Below, piece after piece: positions 41,753 to 50,828 of a stretch of DNA of 64,000 bases. The DNA is taken from positions 2,023,501-2,087,500 of the forward strand of contig NZ_BAABWK010000001.1 of NCBI RefSeq assembly GCF_040362765.1, given 5' to 3'. The translations under genes were made by a program, and so were the position numbers. Under the pieces are notes generated by a model, which saw nothing but the letters and a program-made list of their open reading frames with translations, made no database searches and was not told where the DNA came from. The stretch comes from Pyruvatibacter sp. HU-CL02332 (GTDB lineage Bacteria > Pseudomonadota > Alphaproteobacteria > CGMCC-115125). How positions within the stretch are numbered: the stretch's first letter is position 1; every line of letters begins with the position of its first letter.

Positions 41753-42955
41753 TCAAAGCCCCAGAACCATCTTCGCCATGATGCCGCGCTGAACTTCGCT
41801 CGACCCGCCATAGATTGTGCCGGCGCGGTTGTTGAGCATGGCCGGGACCTTGGTCATCACATCTGCACTGCCCACCGGTTCGACATTTGATCCAGGCTGA
41901 CGCGCCTGCATCTGGTCCGGCAAGGCCAGATTGCCAATCGCCTCAACCGCCAGCAGGTCAAGCTCCTGGCGCAGCTCAGTGCCTGCCACCTTCAGCATGG
42001 AGGACGCTGGTCCCGGGTTCTGGCCATTGGACATGGCCGCCATGATGCGGTTTTCCGTCATCTCCTGCGCGTCCAGCGCCACTTCAAAGGCCGTCAGCTT
42101 GCTCGCAAAGGCATCATCCTCGGCAACGCTGCCCCCATCGCCATTGGACTGATTGGCCGCAAGCGACTTGAGCCGTTCGACGCCCACCCGCAGGCGAGGC
42201 GCGTAGGAGCCACCGCGTTCAAATTCCAGAAGATATTTGGCGACCGTCCACCCATCATCTTCAGCGCCCACGCGATTGGCCTTTGGCACGCGTACATTGT
42301 CGAAGAACACCTGATTGAACTCGTGGTCACCCGCAAGCGTGATGATGGGGTCAACCGTGATGCCCGGCGTATCCATATCAATCAGCACAAAGGTAATGCC
42401 CGTCTGCGGCTTGCCTGAGCTGTCCGTCCGCACCAGGCAGAACATCCGGTTCGCATCATGGGCATGGGTCGTCCAGATTTTCGTGCCGTTGATCACATAA
42501 TCATCGCCGTCGCTCTCAGCCTTGCACTTGAGCGAGGCAAGATCAGAGCCTGATCCGGGTTCGGAATATCCCTGGCACCAGTAGTCCTCGCCGGACAGCA
42601 TGCGCGGCAGATAAAAATCTTTCTGCTCCTGCGAGCCGTGGCCGATCAGCATGGGCCCACACATTTGCAGCCCCAGCGGTGACAGGGTCGGGGCTCCCGC
42701 ACGCGCGCACTCAGACGAAAAGATATGCCGCTGCGTCACGGTCCAGCCCGTGCCGCCATATTCCTTGGGCCAGCTCGGCGCCACCCAGCCTTTGGCATAG
42801 AGCTTCTTGTGCCAGAGCATGTTCCATTTCTTGTCGGTGAAGATGCCACTGGTCAGACGGCCCGCCTCCCGCAGCTCATCGCTGAGTTCCGCATCCAGAA
42901 AGGCACGCACCTCCTGGCGAAAGGTTTCGTCCGCGGGGCTGAGGGAAATGTCCAT
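41753..42955 (-). CDS. Acyl-CoA dehydrogenase
   Basis: The 400-residue protein has the family motifs GYSEPGSGSDLASLKCKA, GTKIWTTHAHDANRMFCLVRT, and GGSSEVQRGIMAKMVLGL near the C-terminus. The enlarged reading frame to 43528 covers the SDR gene on the other strand and is not coding. The start is ATG 42955. GGAGAC lies seven bases upstream. It is divergent from the SDR gene at 43077. Substrate unknown; the long, charged spacer region (GDGGSVAEDDAF) is seen in related branched or steroid-chain dehydrogenases. Confidence 0.9.
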   Translation of the reverse strand: MDISLSPADETFRQEVRAFLDAELSDELREAGRLTSGIFTDKKWNMLWHKKLYAKGWVAPSWPKEYGGTGWTVTQRHIFSSECARAGAPTLSPLGLQMCGPMLIGHGSQEQKDFYLPRMLSGEDYWCQGYSEPGSGSDLASLKCKAESDGDDYVINGTKIWTTHAHDANRMFCLVRTDSSGKPQTGITFVLIDMDTPGITVDPIITLAGDHEFNQVFFDNVRVPKANRVGAEDDGWTVAKYLLEFERGGSYAPRLRVGVERLKSLAANQSNGDGGSVAEDDAFASKLTAFEVALDAQEMTENRIMAAMSNGQNPGPASSMLKVAGTELRQELDLLAVEAIGNLALPDQMQARQPGSNVEPVGSADVMTKVPAMLNNRAGTIYGGSSEVQRGIMAKMVLGL

Positions 42956-43076
42956 GTGAGTGTCTCCGCTGTGTATCAGTGCTTGTGTGTTTCTGCGCTT
43001 GTTGTTTTCACCGGCCATTCTAGGATGCTTACCGAACAGAAACCAACTCATCAAAAGAACAGCAGGGAGCTTCACC

Positions 43077-43850
43077 ATGGATCTGGGTCTCAAAGGCAAA
43101 AAGGCCATCGTTACCGGCGGCACGCGGGGCATCGGCCGCGCCATCGCCGAAACCCTGGCAGCAGAGGGCTGCGACGTCGCCATCTGCGCCCGCAACGCGG
43201 ACCAGATCGCTGACGCCGTAAAGGACATGTCAGCGGCCCATGGCACCAAGGTCTGGGGTGATGTCGCAGACATCTCCGACGCCGACAGCCTGAAGGGCTT
43301 CATCGCCAATGCCGCCAAAGAGCTCGGCGGTATTGATGTGCTGGTCTCCAACGCCTCTGCCCTGGCCATCGGCAACACCGAAGCCGCCTGGAAGAGTGGC
43401 TTTGACATCGACATCATGGGCGCCGTGCGCTCCGTTGAAGCAGCGCTGCCCGAGTTGAAAAAATCCGCTGCCGCAAATGGCGATGCCGCCATCATCGCCA
43501 TTGGGTCGGTCTCGTCCGTGTCAGCCACTGACGCCTCAGCCTATGGCGCCGTGAAGGGCGCCATGGTGCACCTCGTCAAGGGTCTGGCCAAGGAACTGGC
43601 CGGTGAACACGTGCGCGCCAATGTCGTGTCTCCCGGCACCGTGTATTTCGAAGGTGGCGTCTGGCACATGATCGAGGAAAACATGCCCGACATGTTCAAA
43701 GCCACCATGGCCCGCAACCCCATGGGCCGCATGGCGACCCCGCAGGACATTGCGAATGCAACTGCGTTCCTCGCCAGTCCCAAATCCTCCTTCACCACCG
43801 GCATCAACATGATCGTGGACGGTGCCATCACCGATCGCGTCAACTACTAG
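43077..43850 (+). CDS. Short-chain dehydrogenase/reductase (SDR)
   Basis: The 257-residue SDR has TGGTRGIGRA at 12-21, the pattern DVLVSNASAL, Ser in IAIGSVSSVSA and the catalytic YGAVKGA (Tyr/Lys). The end FTTGINMIVDGAIT matches the tail of this family. GGGAG precedes ATG 43077. The upstream reading frame to 42960 belongs to the divergent dehydrogenase region and is not coding. A beta-oxidation-related or 3-oxoacyl reductase role is plausible. Confidence 0.9.
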   Translation: MDLGLKGKKAIVTGGTRGIGRAIAETLAAEGCDVAICARNADQIADAVKDMSAAHGTKVWGDVADISDADSLKGFIANAAKELGGIDVLVSNASALAIGNTEAAWKSGFDIDIMGAVRSVEAALPELKKSAAANGDAAIIAIGSVSSVSATDASAYGAVKGAMVHLVKGLAKELAGEHVRANVVSPGTVYFEGGVWHMIEENMPDMFKATMARNPMGRMATPQDIANATAFLASPKSSFTTGINMIVDGAITDRVNY

Positions 43851-43894
43851 CGGCAAAGTCTAACGGCGCGTGAGAGTGCGGGGATACACATCCG

Positions 43895-44551
43895 ATGATT
43901 TATGAGTTCGATGACATTCTGACGCGCGAGGAACTCGCCAAGGTCATAACCACGGTCAAGCACGGCGGCTTCCACGAGGGAGCCGCCGGCGCTGGCTGGC
44001 AGGCTGAATCCGTCAAACACAATGAGGAGTCCGACGGCGCGATCGTGCAGGAGGTCGCCAAGGTTGTGGGTCAGGCCCTTGCCCGATCCGACAAGTTCAA
44101 GGCCCTGGCGTGGCCCAAGCGTCTCGCCGGTTTTCTGGTCAGCCGCTACAAGCCCGGCATGACCTACGGCACCCATGTGGACAACGCGCTCCTCAACAAT
44201 GCCCGGTCAGACATGTCGTTCACATTGTTCCTCTCGGAGCCCGACACCTATGAAGGCGGGGAGCTTGTGATCGAGCAGGGCGATGGTGAGCGCATCATCA
44301 AGCCGCCAAAGGGCCACATGGTTCTGTATTCAACCGGCGCGCTGCATCATGTGGCGGAAGTCACCAGGGGTGAGCGGCTGGCGGTGGTCGGTTGGGTGCG
44401 CTCTTACGTGCGTGATCCGGGTGCCCGCGAGATGCTCTATGACCTTGATTGCGTGATGCAGGACTTGAGAGACCGCCCGGACGACCGTCCGATCCTCGAC
44501 CGGGTGGCCAAGGTACGCACAAACCTGTTGCGCCTGTGGGTGGATGACTAG
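43895..44551 (+). CDS. PKHD-type Fe(II)/2-oxoglutarate dioxygenase (YbiX/PiuC-like)
   Basis: The 218-residue protein contains the iron-binding pattern H94-V-D96 in YGTHVDNAL, a distal His (H151/H152 in GALHHVAEV) and R161 as the oxoglutarate anchor in RGERLAVVGW. It is the length of the PKHD-type hydroxylases found near siderophore receptors in other bacteria. No receptor gene is in view. The stop overlaps that of the convergent DUF2336 gene by CTAG. Confidence 0.9.
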   Translation: MIYEFDDILTREELAKVITTVKHGGFHEGAAGAGWQAESVKHNEESDGAIVQEVAKVVGQALARSDKFKALAWPKRLAGFLVSRYKPGMTYGTHVDNALLNNARSDMSFTLFLSEPDTYEGGELVIEQGDGERIIKPPKGHMVLYSTGALHHVAEVTRGERLAVVGWVRSYVRDPGAREMLYDLDCVMQDLRDRPDDRPILDRVAKVRTNLLRLWVDD

Positions 44552-45729
44552 ACGCGCATCTTGGCGCGTGAATCCAGCGCTTCTTCTTTTTCGCGTTTGA
44601 GTTCGCGTGAAAGTTCCGCCATCACATGCTCCAGCTCTGCCGGCGCCACCGTGCCATAAGCGCCAACAATGCTTGAGATGACCGCCGGCACATAGCGCTG
44701 CGGTTCCATCTTGTCATCACCGGCCCGCGCACGTTCCTTGGCCGCGGCCGCCAGAGCGGCACCGAAGGCAGGACGCAGGCTCTTTGGCAGCCGCGTGCTG
44801 TCAAAAATGGATTTGAAGACGTCCCCATTGCCCGGCTCCATGGCCGCTCGGACATGATCCTGCGTGGTCTTCGCCAGGCGGGCAAACGCCATTTCCACAA
44901 ACCGCAGGTCTCCGGAGCACAAGGAGCGCAGAAGCATGGTCGGCGTCAGCCGTCCGGTGCGATGCAGCACGCCCACAAATTCTTCGACCTTCTCATCGTC
45001 AATTTCACCGGCAGTCATTTCGGCAACCGCCTGTTCGCGCGCATGAGCCACAAGCTCTGACGCCATTTCAGCGGGCAGCTGTTCCTGCTGAACCAGGAAG
45101 CGCCGCATCTCGTTCGCCACATCTGATTCAAGCTGATCCGCCACCACTAGCGACACACAATGCAGGCAGGTTTCAGCGCTCAGGTCCGGGCGCTTGGCAA
45201 CAAGGACCGGAATACGTTCATGGTCCTGATGGTCAGACAGCGCGCGCTGCAGGGCGTCGGCTGTGATGCGCGCCCCTTCATTCTCAAGCAGCACGCTCAC
45301 AACATTCGAGTTGCCCGTATCAATCAGGGCACCGGACACCTGCTCGGACACGGTCGGACGCTGGGCAATCGCCACCTGCTTGTCTTCCACCTCTTCCGCG
45401 ATCACGGAAATCAGCAGCTCGTCAGACAAATCCGGCCAATGCTGCAGAACCGGCACGCTGACCTCAGCCACATCCCGGGCCATGCGTTCGGCCATGCCAG
45501 TGGGCAAGAGCGGATAAAGGGAAATCTGACGGGCAAGCGCAGAGCGCACGAGCGTGTCTGCGTCTTCTGCCATGCGAACCACCACGTCTTCGGCAATGGT
45601 AGCTTCAACGCCCTGCAGTTTTCCCTCGGCCATGAGCTGGCCGATTTTGGTCACAGCGGATTCGCGATTGAGCGGCGAGTTATCGCGCTCAAGCTTCACG
45701 ACGTCTTCGAAACCAAGTGGAGTGGTCAT
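44548..45729 (-). CDS. DUF2336-domain protein
   Basis: The 393-residue all-helical protein (ATG 45729) has the alphaproteobacterial DUF2336 signature: VRSALARQISLYPLLP, ISVIAEEVEDKQVAIAQRPTVSE, and LLRSLCSGDLRFVEMAFARLA. The repeated two-helix pattern resembles HEAT repeats. Proteins of this group are common in alphaproteobacteria and some are linked with motility or development, but no activity is known. A start at 45780 is less likely because the first 17 residues look unrelated. Confidence 0.85.
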   Translation of the reverse strand: MTTPLGFEDVVKLERDNSPLNRESAVTKIGQLMAEGKLQGVEATIAEDVVVRMAEDADTLVRSALARQISLYPLLPTGMAERMARDVAEVSVPVLQHWPDLSDELLISVIAEEVEDKQVAIAQRPTVSEQVSGALIDTGNSNVVSVLLENEGARITADALQRALSDHQDHERIPVLVAKRPDLSAETCLHCVSLVVADQLESDVANEMRRFLVQQEQLPAEMASELVAHAREQAVAEMTAGEIDDEKVEEFVGVLHRTGRLTPTMLLRSLCSGDLRFVEMAFARLAKTTQDHVRAAMEPGNGDVFKSIFDSTRLPKSLRPAFGAALAAAAKERARAGDDKMEPQRYVPAVISSIVGAYGTVAPAELEHVMAELSRELKREKEEALDSRAKMRV

Positions 45730-45840
45730 GGGATGGCTCCCGCCGCAATGGAGTTGAACTTGTTCAACTGCAGCGTGCATCCATCCCAGTAAAAACCACG
45801 TTAACCCGTAAAGGCCAGAGCGAGGGCCGGGACCAGCTGA

Positions 45841-46866
45841 TCAGGCCGCCGGTTCATCGGATACCCGAACCAGCAACTTGCCGATATTTTCCCCGGTAAA
45901 CAGCCGATCAAGCGCCTTGGGCGCGGTCTCCAGCCCATCCACGATGTCCGTGCGATATTTGAGCTTACCCTCTGCCAGCCACTGGCCCATTTCAGCCTGG
46001 CCTTCCGCAAAGCGCTCCAGAAAATCAATGATGATGAACCCTTCAACCCGGGCACGCTTCATCAGGATATTGCGGAACATGTAGGGCCCCGGCACGTCGC
46101 CTTCCGCATTGTAGGTCGAGATCAGTCCACACAGCGGAATGCGCGCATTGTCGTTGATCAGGGTAAGGACGGCATCAAGGATTTCGCCCCCGACATTCTC
46201 AAAGTTCACGTCAATGCCGTTGGGGCACTCGCGCCGCAGGGCCTCGAGCACGTTTTCCTTTTTGTAGTTGATGCAGGCATCAAACCCCAGATCATCCACA
46301 ACCCATTTGCATTTTTCATCCGACCCGGCGATGCCCACCACACGGCAGCCCTTGATCTTGGCGATCTGCCCCACAGTGGAACCAACAGCGCCCGCTGCCG
46401 CAGACACCACAACTGTTTCACCGGCCTTCGGCTGACCGATTTCCAGCAGCCCGAAATAGGCCGTCATCCCGGTCGCCCCGAGCACACTCATGAAGGCGTC
46501 CAGCGGAATGCCCAGACCTGCCGGAATCTTGGAGACCCCCGTGCCGTCGGACACCGTGTAGTCCTGCCAGCCGCCCAGGCCCGGCACCACGATGTCGCCC
46601 ACGTCAAACCCGTCGAGGTTGGACTGCTCAACAACCCCCAGCGTGCCGCCGCGCATCACATCGCCAATCTCCACCGGCGGCATGTACTGGTCCATGTCGC
46701 TCATCCAGATGCGGTTTGTAGGGTCGAGCGACAGATAAATCGTCCGGATCAGGATTTCGCCGTCGCCCGCCTCGGGCTTGGGCGCATCAACCAATTCCAG
46801 ATCACCATCCGAAATGTCGCCTTCCGGTCGCTGCCGCAACACCCACTGCCGATTTGAATTACGCAT
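45841..46866 (-). CDS. NADP-dependent medium-chain oxidoreductase (CurA/2-alkenal reductase-like)
   Basis: The 341-residue zinc-free medium-chain oxidoreductase has VVSAAAGAVGSTVGQIAKIKG as NADP-binding motif and NRQWVLRQRPEG at the N-terminus, typical for leukotriene-B4/2-alkenal/curcumin reductases. MSDMDQYMPPVEIGDVMRGGTLG is a family hallmark. It probably reduces alpha,beta-unsaturated carbonyls. Ribosome site AGGAAAC precedes ATG 46866. Confidence 0.92.
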   Translation of the reverse strand: MRNSNRQWVLRQRPEGDISDGDLELVDAPKPEAGDGEILIRTIYLSLDPTNRIWMSDMDQYMPPVEIGDVMRGGTLGVVEQSNLDGFDVGDIVVPGLGGWQDYTVSDGTGVSKIPAGLGIPLDAFMSVLGATGMTAYFGLLEIGQPKAGETVVVSAAAGAVGSTVGQIAKIKGCRVVGIAGSDEKCKWVVDDLGFDACINYKKENVLEALRRECPNGIDVNFENVGGEILDAVLTLINDNARIPLCGLISTYNAEGDVPGPYMFRNILMKRARVEGFIIIDFLERFAEGQAEMGQWLAEGKLKYRTDIVDGLETAPKALDRLFTGENIGKLLVRVSDEPAA

Positions 46867-47551
46867 CCTGTTTCCTCCGGTTGGATCTGGTTTTCATATG
46901 CTTTTTCAGACCGATGGTGACTCGGGGCTTGCCCTTTGACCAGTGCCAAAAGCCCCACACGCCAATGGCTGCAGAGGTAGACCAGGTTTATCCCCTCAAT
47001 AGGGAGGGAGAACGGGAGCACCGCCGTGGCAGCCCGGCCGTTGTGATCAAAAAATCGTTCGAGTGCCGCTCGTAAGCAGCGCTCCCGTTACGAATGGTCT
47101 TCGGCTTTTGCACAAGCGATGGGGCAAGGCGTTACCTCACAGTGTTCCACCGCAGCCCTGCTACCGGTCACACATGCATTCCGACACCGGTCTGGCCATG
47201 TGTCGCGTCCGCATGCACGTCCACCGGGGCGATCTTACTCTACGCGCCGGGCCGAGCCTTCGCCGCCTTGTGGTCGTTTGCGTTCGTTACCCGCAAGCAC
47301 CCCACAAGGCCATCCGCCCCCATGCCCAAGCCCGGACGGTCCGGGATGCCCTCAAGCACGAGGCGCACCCAGTATGAGGCCGCTCAAAGGACCGGGGATA
47401 GATTCCTGAAATTTTTTCCGTAGCCCCGGACCTGATCCGGGGCCTACTCGCAACCGATCAACTGCACAGCCACCGAGAGTGGACCCCGGATCAAGTCCGG
47501 GGATGCGGTAGTTTGATAGGAGACGTGAAGCCTTCAATCCTGCAATCGCAC
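46867..47551. other. 685-bp region without a convincing gene
   Basis: The best plus-strand frames (47063-47377 and 47094-47423) overlap one another in different frames and show no recognisable domain or good ribosome site. A minus-strand reading contains short protein-like stretches interrupted by stops, so this could be a decayed gene or a non-coding RNA. Two REP-like hairpins occupy the right end. No tRNA-like or RNase P/tmRNA core was seen. Confidence 0.5.
47424..47502. repeat. Two REP-like palindromes upstream of the sppA end
   Basis: Hairpins with arms CCCCGGA and TCCGGGG occur at 47424-47442 (loop CCTGA) and 47484-47502 (loop TCAAG). The loop of the second is identical to that of the hairpin at 41656, whose arms differ. 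They are 60 bp apart and in a gene-free stretch. Confidence 0.6.
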
Positions 47552-49324
47552 TTACCGCATCTCGGGCACACGCGCACGTGCATCCAGACCGCGATTGCTG
47601 TCCGTCGCCAGTTCCTTCACCAGCGCGCTGACTTCAGGGTGGTCCGCAATCGCTGACATCGTCACCAGCGTTTTGGCCACAGCTTCTGCATTGAGCGCAA
47701 AGCCGAACAGTTCTTCCTGGAAGGTCCGTGGTTTGGGGAAGGTACGCAGCTGAACGGGCGCGCCTTCCTCGATGCCCACCACTTCGCGGGCGGCTTCAAT
47801 CGTTGTGCTGAACCCGCCCAGCTTGTCCACCAGACCCTTGTCCATGGCGTCTATACCAGCCCAGACACGGCCACGGGCAATCTCTTCGGTTTCAGCGGCA
47901 GACAGATTGCGCCCACCGGCTACACGGTCCTTGAAGTCTTCATAGGCCGTGCCAAGCCACGCAGTGAACCGCGCGCGCTGTGGATCACTGAAACGCGTAT
48001 CCATCGCCCAGATGTCCGCATTGTCATTTGTCGAGACCGCATCCACATTGACGCCGATCTTTTCAAACAATCCGCCTACGGAGAATTTGGCGCCGATGAC
48101 ACCGATGGAGCCTGTGACCGTGGTCGGGTGCGCCACAATGACGTCTGCCCCCGCCGGAATGTAATAGCCACCGGATGCGGCCACGGAGCCCATGGAGGCG
48201 ATGACGGGAATGTCCCGGGCCTGCACAGCGCGGATCGCGTCCCACACCTGGTCTGAGGCTGAGGCTGATCCACCCGGTGAATCAATCCGCACCACAATGG
48301 CTTTCACTTCTTCGTCGTCTGCCGCATCCAGAATGGCAGTGGCCATGGTGTCTGACCCGATCATCGGCTCACCACCAAAAGGCCCCATGGGCGGAGATTC
48401 GCCGGACACGATGGCCCCCTGGCCATACACAACAGCAATCACGTCGCCTTCACTTGATGTGGCTTCCGCAGCCGCATAGCTCGCCAGCGACACGAAGTCG
48501 GCGTCGTCACCAGCGGCAGCCAGCACGAGGTCAGCTACTTCGCGTTCATAGGCCAGCTTGTCGATGAGCTTTGCTTCAACAGCCGCAACCGCACCAAACG
48601 GCGCAACAGCCAGCGCCGCATCAAGGTCAGCCACGCTCATGTCGCGGCCAGCTGTAATGCTGTCCGCCATGCTGGAATAGATGACATCTACCAGCCGCTG
48701 ATTGGCTTCGCGCTGGGGCTCGCTCATCTGCGTATCCGTAAAGGTGTCCATTGCACCCTTGTATTCACTGAACGCCACTTTCTCCGCGGTGACACCAATC
48801 TGGTCCAGCGCGTCGCGGGCATAGGTCAGGCGCGCGCTCAGGCCAGCAGGCATGAAGCTGCCGGTCGGCTGCATCCACACGGTGTCTGCCTGTGCCAGCA
48901 CCTGGTAGTCGCCCAGCGCTTCAGGAGCGATGTCCTGCGTATAGCCATAAACCGGTTTGCCCGATGCCTTGAACGGCGCCATGGCTTCAAGAATTTCATT
49001 GGCGGTGGTCGAGCCCACAAAACCCATGCCGCCGCGAATGTAGAGCGCTTCCACGGTTTCATCCTCGGCCGCCTGCTTCAGCCCGTCATGCAGGCTGGCC
49101 AGCGTCAGGACTTCATGTCCGTCTGCGAAGGCAAAGAAGTTTTGCACCGGCTGCTGAAAAATCTGCTCTGACAGATCGATCACCACCACCTTGCGCTCTG
49201 GCAGGGGTTCCTGCTCCGGGGTGACGGACGACGCCACCATGGCCACCAGAATGAACGGCACAATGAACACCGCAATCAACAGGGCGGTCAAAACACCGGC
49301 GATGGTTATGAAGAACTGACGCAT
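47552..49324 (-). CDS. sppA: Signal peptide peptidase SppA (67 kDa type)
   Basis: The 590-residue protein has an N-terminal membrane anchor (10-31), then two ClpP-like halves. The catalytic dyad is seen as Lys189 (FSEYKGAMDTF) in the first half and Ser384 (SVAASGGYYIP) in the second, as in the E. coli tetrameric enzyme. It degrades signal peptides left in the membrane. The start at 49324 has the pattern of a normal inner-membrane anchor. The upstream gene is a prolyl aminopeptidase 63 bp away, so both may be one peptide-degradation operon. Confidence 0.92.
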   Translation of the reverse strand: MRQFFITIAGVLTALLIAVFIVPFILVAMVASSVTPEQEPLPERKVVVIDLSEQIFQQPVQNFFAFADGHEVLTLASLHDGLKQAAEDETVEALYIRGGMGFVGSTTANEILEAMAPFKASGKPVYGYTQDIAPEALGDYQVLAQADTVWMQPTGSFMPAGLSARLTYARDALDQIGVTAEKVAFSEYKGAMDTFTDTQMSEPQREANQRLVDVIYSSMADSITAGRDMSVADLDAALAVAPFGAVAAVEAKLIDKLAYEREVADLVLAAAGDDADFVSLASYAAAEATSSEGDVIAVVYGQGAIVSGESPPMGPFGGEPMIGSDTMATAILDAADDEEVKAIVVRIDSPGGSASASDQVWDAIRAVQARDIPVIASMGSVAASGGYYIPAGADVIVAHPTTVTGSIGVIGAKFSVGGLFEKIGVNVDAVSTNDNADIWAMDTRFSDPQRARFTAWLGTAYEDFKDRVAGGRNLSAAETEEIARGRVWAGIDAMDKGLVDKLGGFSTTIEAAREVVGIEEGAPVQLRTFPKPRTFQEELFGFALNAEAVAKTLVTMSAIADHPEVSALVKELATDSNRGLDARARVPEMR

Positions 49325-49387
49325 GATACTGCTCTCGCTTGGTCAATGGTGCCGCGCACCGGGTGGGCGACCTTCTGAAGATGTGGG

Positions 49388-50371
49388 CTACCTGAATTTG
49401 TCTGTGGCCGTAATGAACTCGTGAATGATGCCTGGCTCGGTTGCTGTATGGCCGGCGTCGGGCACGATCTTTAACTCGGCATCCGGCCATGCCTGTTTCA
49501 GCGCCCATGCTGTCATGACCGGGGTTACCACGTCGTAACGACCCTGAACCATGACGCAGGGAATGCCCTGCAGCTTGTGGGCATTGGCAATCAGCTGGCC
49601 GTCCGCATCAAAAAAGCCGTCATTGATAAAGTAATGGCACTCGATGCGGGCAAAGGCCTCCGCAAAATCATCCGCCCCAAAGCGCGCTTCGCGGTCGGGG
49701 TCGGGCAGCAGGGAGAGGGTTGAGCCTTCCCACGTGCTCCAGGCCCGCGCGGCTTCAAGGCGCACGGCTGCGTCGTCGCTGGTCAGCCGCTTGTAATAGG
49801 CGGAAATCATGTCGCCACGTTCGGCTTCGGGAATCGGCACCACATATTTTTCAAACGCTTCTGGATAGAGCGCCGCCGTGCCGTTTTCGCCAACGCGCCC
49901 GGCATAAAACCAGTCCAGCTCGACTTTGCGCAGGGTGAAGATGCCGCGCAGCACCATCTCCGTCACCCGCTCCGGGTGGGTTTCCGCATAGGCCAGCGCC
50001 AGGGCGGACCCCCATGAGCCGCCGGTGACCTGCCATTCATCAATGCCCAGTTCCTCGCGCAGCATTTCGATGTCTGCGACCAGGTCCCAGGTCGTGTTCT
50101 CACGCAGATCAGCATAGGGCGTCGATTTTCCACAGCCGCGCTGATCAAACAGGATGATGCGGTAAGCATCGGGATCATGGCTGCGGCGCATGGTTGGGTT
50201 GGAGCCACCCCCCGGGCCGCCATGCAGCACCAGCGCCGGCTTGCCGTCCGGATTGCCGCATTCCTCATAATAGATCTCGTGGATGTCGGAGACCTTGAGG
50301 CGGCCGGTTCGGTAGGGAGCAATCTCTGGATAGTTATCCCGGCGCAGGGCTGTGGAAGACGTATCGGGCAT
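49388..50371 (-). CDS. pip: Prolyl aminopeptidase
   Basis: The 327-residue protein has the alpha/beta-hydrolase peptidase S33 motifs: HGGPGGGSNPTMRR, FDQRGCGKS, nucleophile elbow GGSWGSALAL, acid in QGRYDVVTP and His in PDAGHTATE. It releases N-terminal proline from peptides. I use the ATG at 50371; the frame to 50554 runs into the nrdA upstream region. The usual length is about 320. Confidence 0.93.
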   Translation of the reverse strand: MPDTSSTALRRDNYPEIAPYRTGRLKVSDIHEIYYEECGNPDGKPALVLHGGPGGGSNPTMRRSHDPDAYRIILFDQRGCGKSTPYADLRENTTWDLVADIEMLREELGIDEWQVTGGSWGSALALAYAETHPERVTEMVLRGIFTLRKVELDWFYAGRVGENGTAALYPEAFEKYVVPIPEAERGDMISAYYKRLTSDDAAVRLEAARAWSTWEGSTLSLLPDPDREARFGADDFAEAFARIECHYFINDGFFDADGQLIANAHKLQGIPCVMVQGRYDVVTPVMTAWALKQAWPDAELKIVPDAGHTATEPGIIHEFITATDKFR

Positions 50372-50520
50372 CGGCTTTGGCGGGCTCCGGAAAAGGCTTG
50401 AGGCAGGATGCGAGATGATCAGTTTGGCACGGAAATGTGCCGCTTCCACGTCATAGTGTGCGCCCCCCACATATAGGGGTCCCAGGGCCGCCAACCCACC
50501 CCCATTAACGGGGATAGACT

Positions 50521-50529
50521 TGTGGATAA
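50521..50529 (-). promoter_or_regulatory. Perfect DnaA box upstream of nrdA
   Basis: The minus strand reads TTATCCACA, the E. coli DnaA box consensus. Enterobacterial nrd promoters are known to be DnaA-responsive. It lies 595 bp before the nrdA ATG, so a link with nrdA is tentative. Confidence 0.45.
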
Positions 50530-50607
50530 GTCCGACCTGATGAGTGATTTGCACGTGTTTGCATTAACCTGTTGCACCCATAGGTGGAGGTGTTTGAGGG
50601 GTGCGAC

Positions 50608-50623
50608 CCACTACATGTTGTGT
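50608..50623 (+). promoter_or_regulatory. Additional NrdR-box-like site
   Basis: CCACTACATGTTGTGT matches the NrdR consensus ACACWATATATWGTGT at 13 of 16 positions. No partner box at 31 bp was found on either side, so its role is uncertain. Confidence 0.4.
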
Positions 50624-50781
50624 CAGAGGGTCTAAATATGGTGGTTGGCGTGGTCGCCGTTAACCATTTGCATTTACGGTGGAAAAAAGTTTTTGCGCCC
50701 AATCCCATTAACCAAGCGGCGGAGCGCTGATTTGCAAACCTGTCAATGGGGTTTGTTCGCCCTTTTTTCGTTAACAGACTG

Positions 50782-50828
50782 ACACAATCACTTGACGGTA
50801 AATCGCCTGCAGATACTATATCTCGTGT
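50782..50828 (+). promoter_or_regulatory. nrdA promoter with tandem NrdR boxes
   Basis: The boxes ACACAATCACTTGACG (50782-50797, 10 of 16) and ATACTATATCTCGTGT (50813-50828, 13 of 16) are 31 bp start to start, the spacing known for NrdR. TTGACG (50792-50797) and TACTAT (50814-50819), 16 bp apart, form a -35/-10 pair covered by both boxes, so NrdR would block transcription when dATP is high. Confidence 0.65.

Noticed and set aside
42956-43528. N-terminal extension of the acyl-CoA dehydrogenase at 41753-42955 (591-codon frame)
   Set aside because: The extension lies antisense to the SDR gene and lacks acyl-CoA dehydrogenase sequence; ATG 42955 has a good ribosome site.
47063-47423. Plus-strand ORFs of 104 and 109 codons
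   Set aside because: Mutually overlapping frames without domain, signal or ribosome site; not listed as genes.
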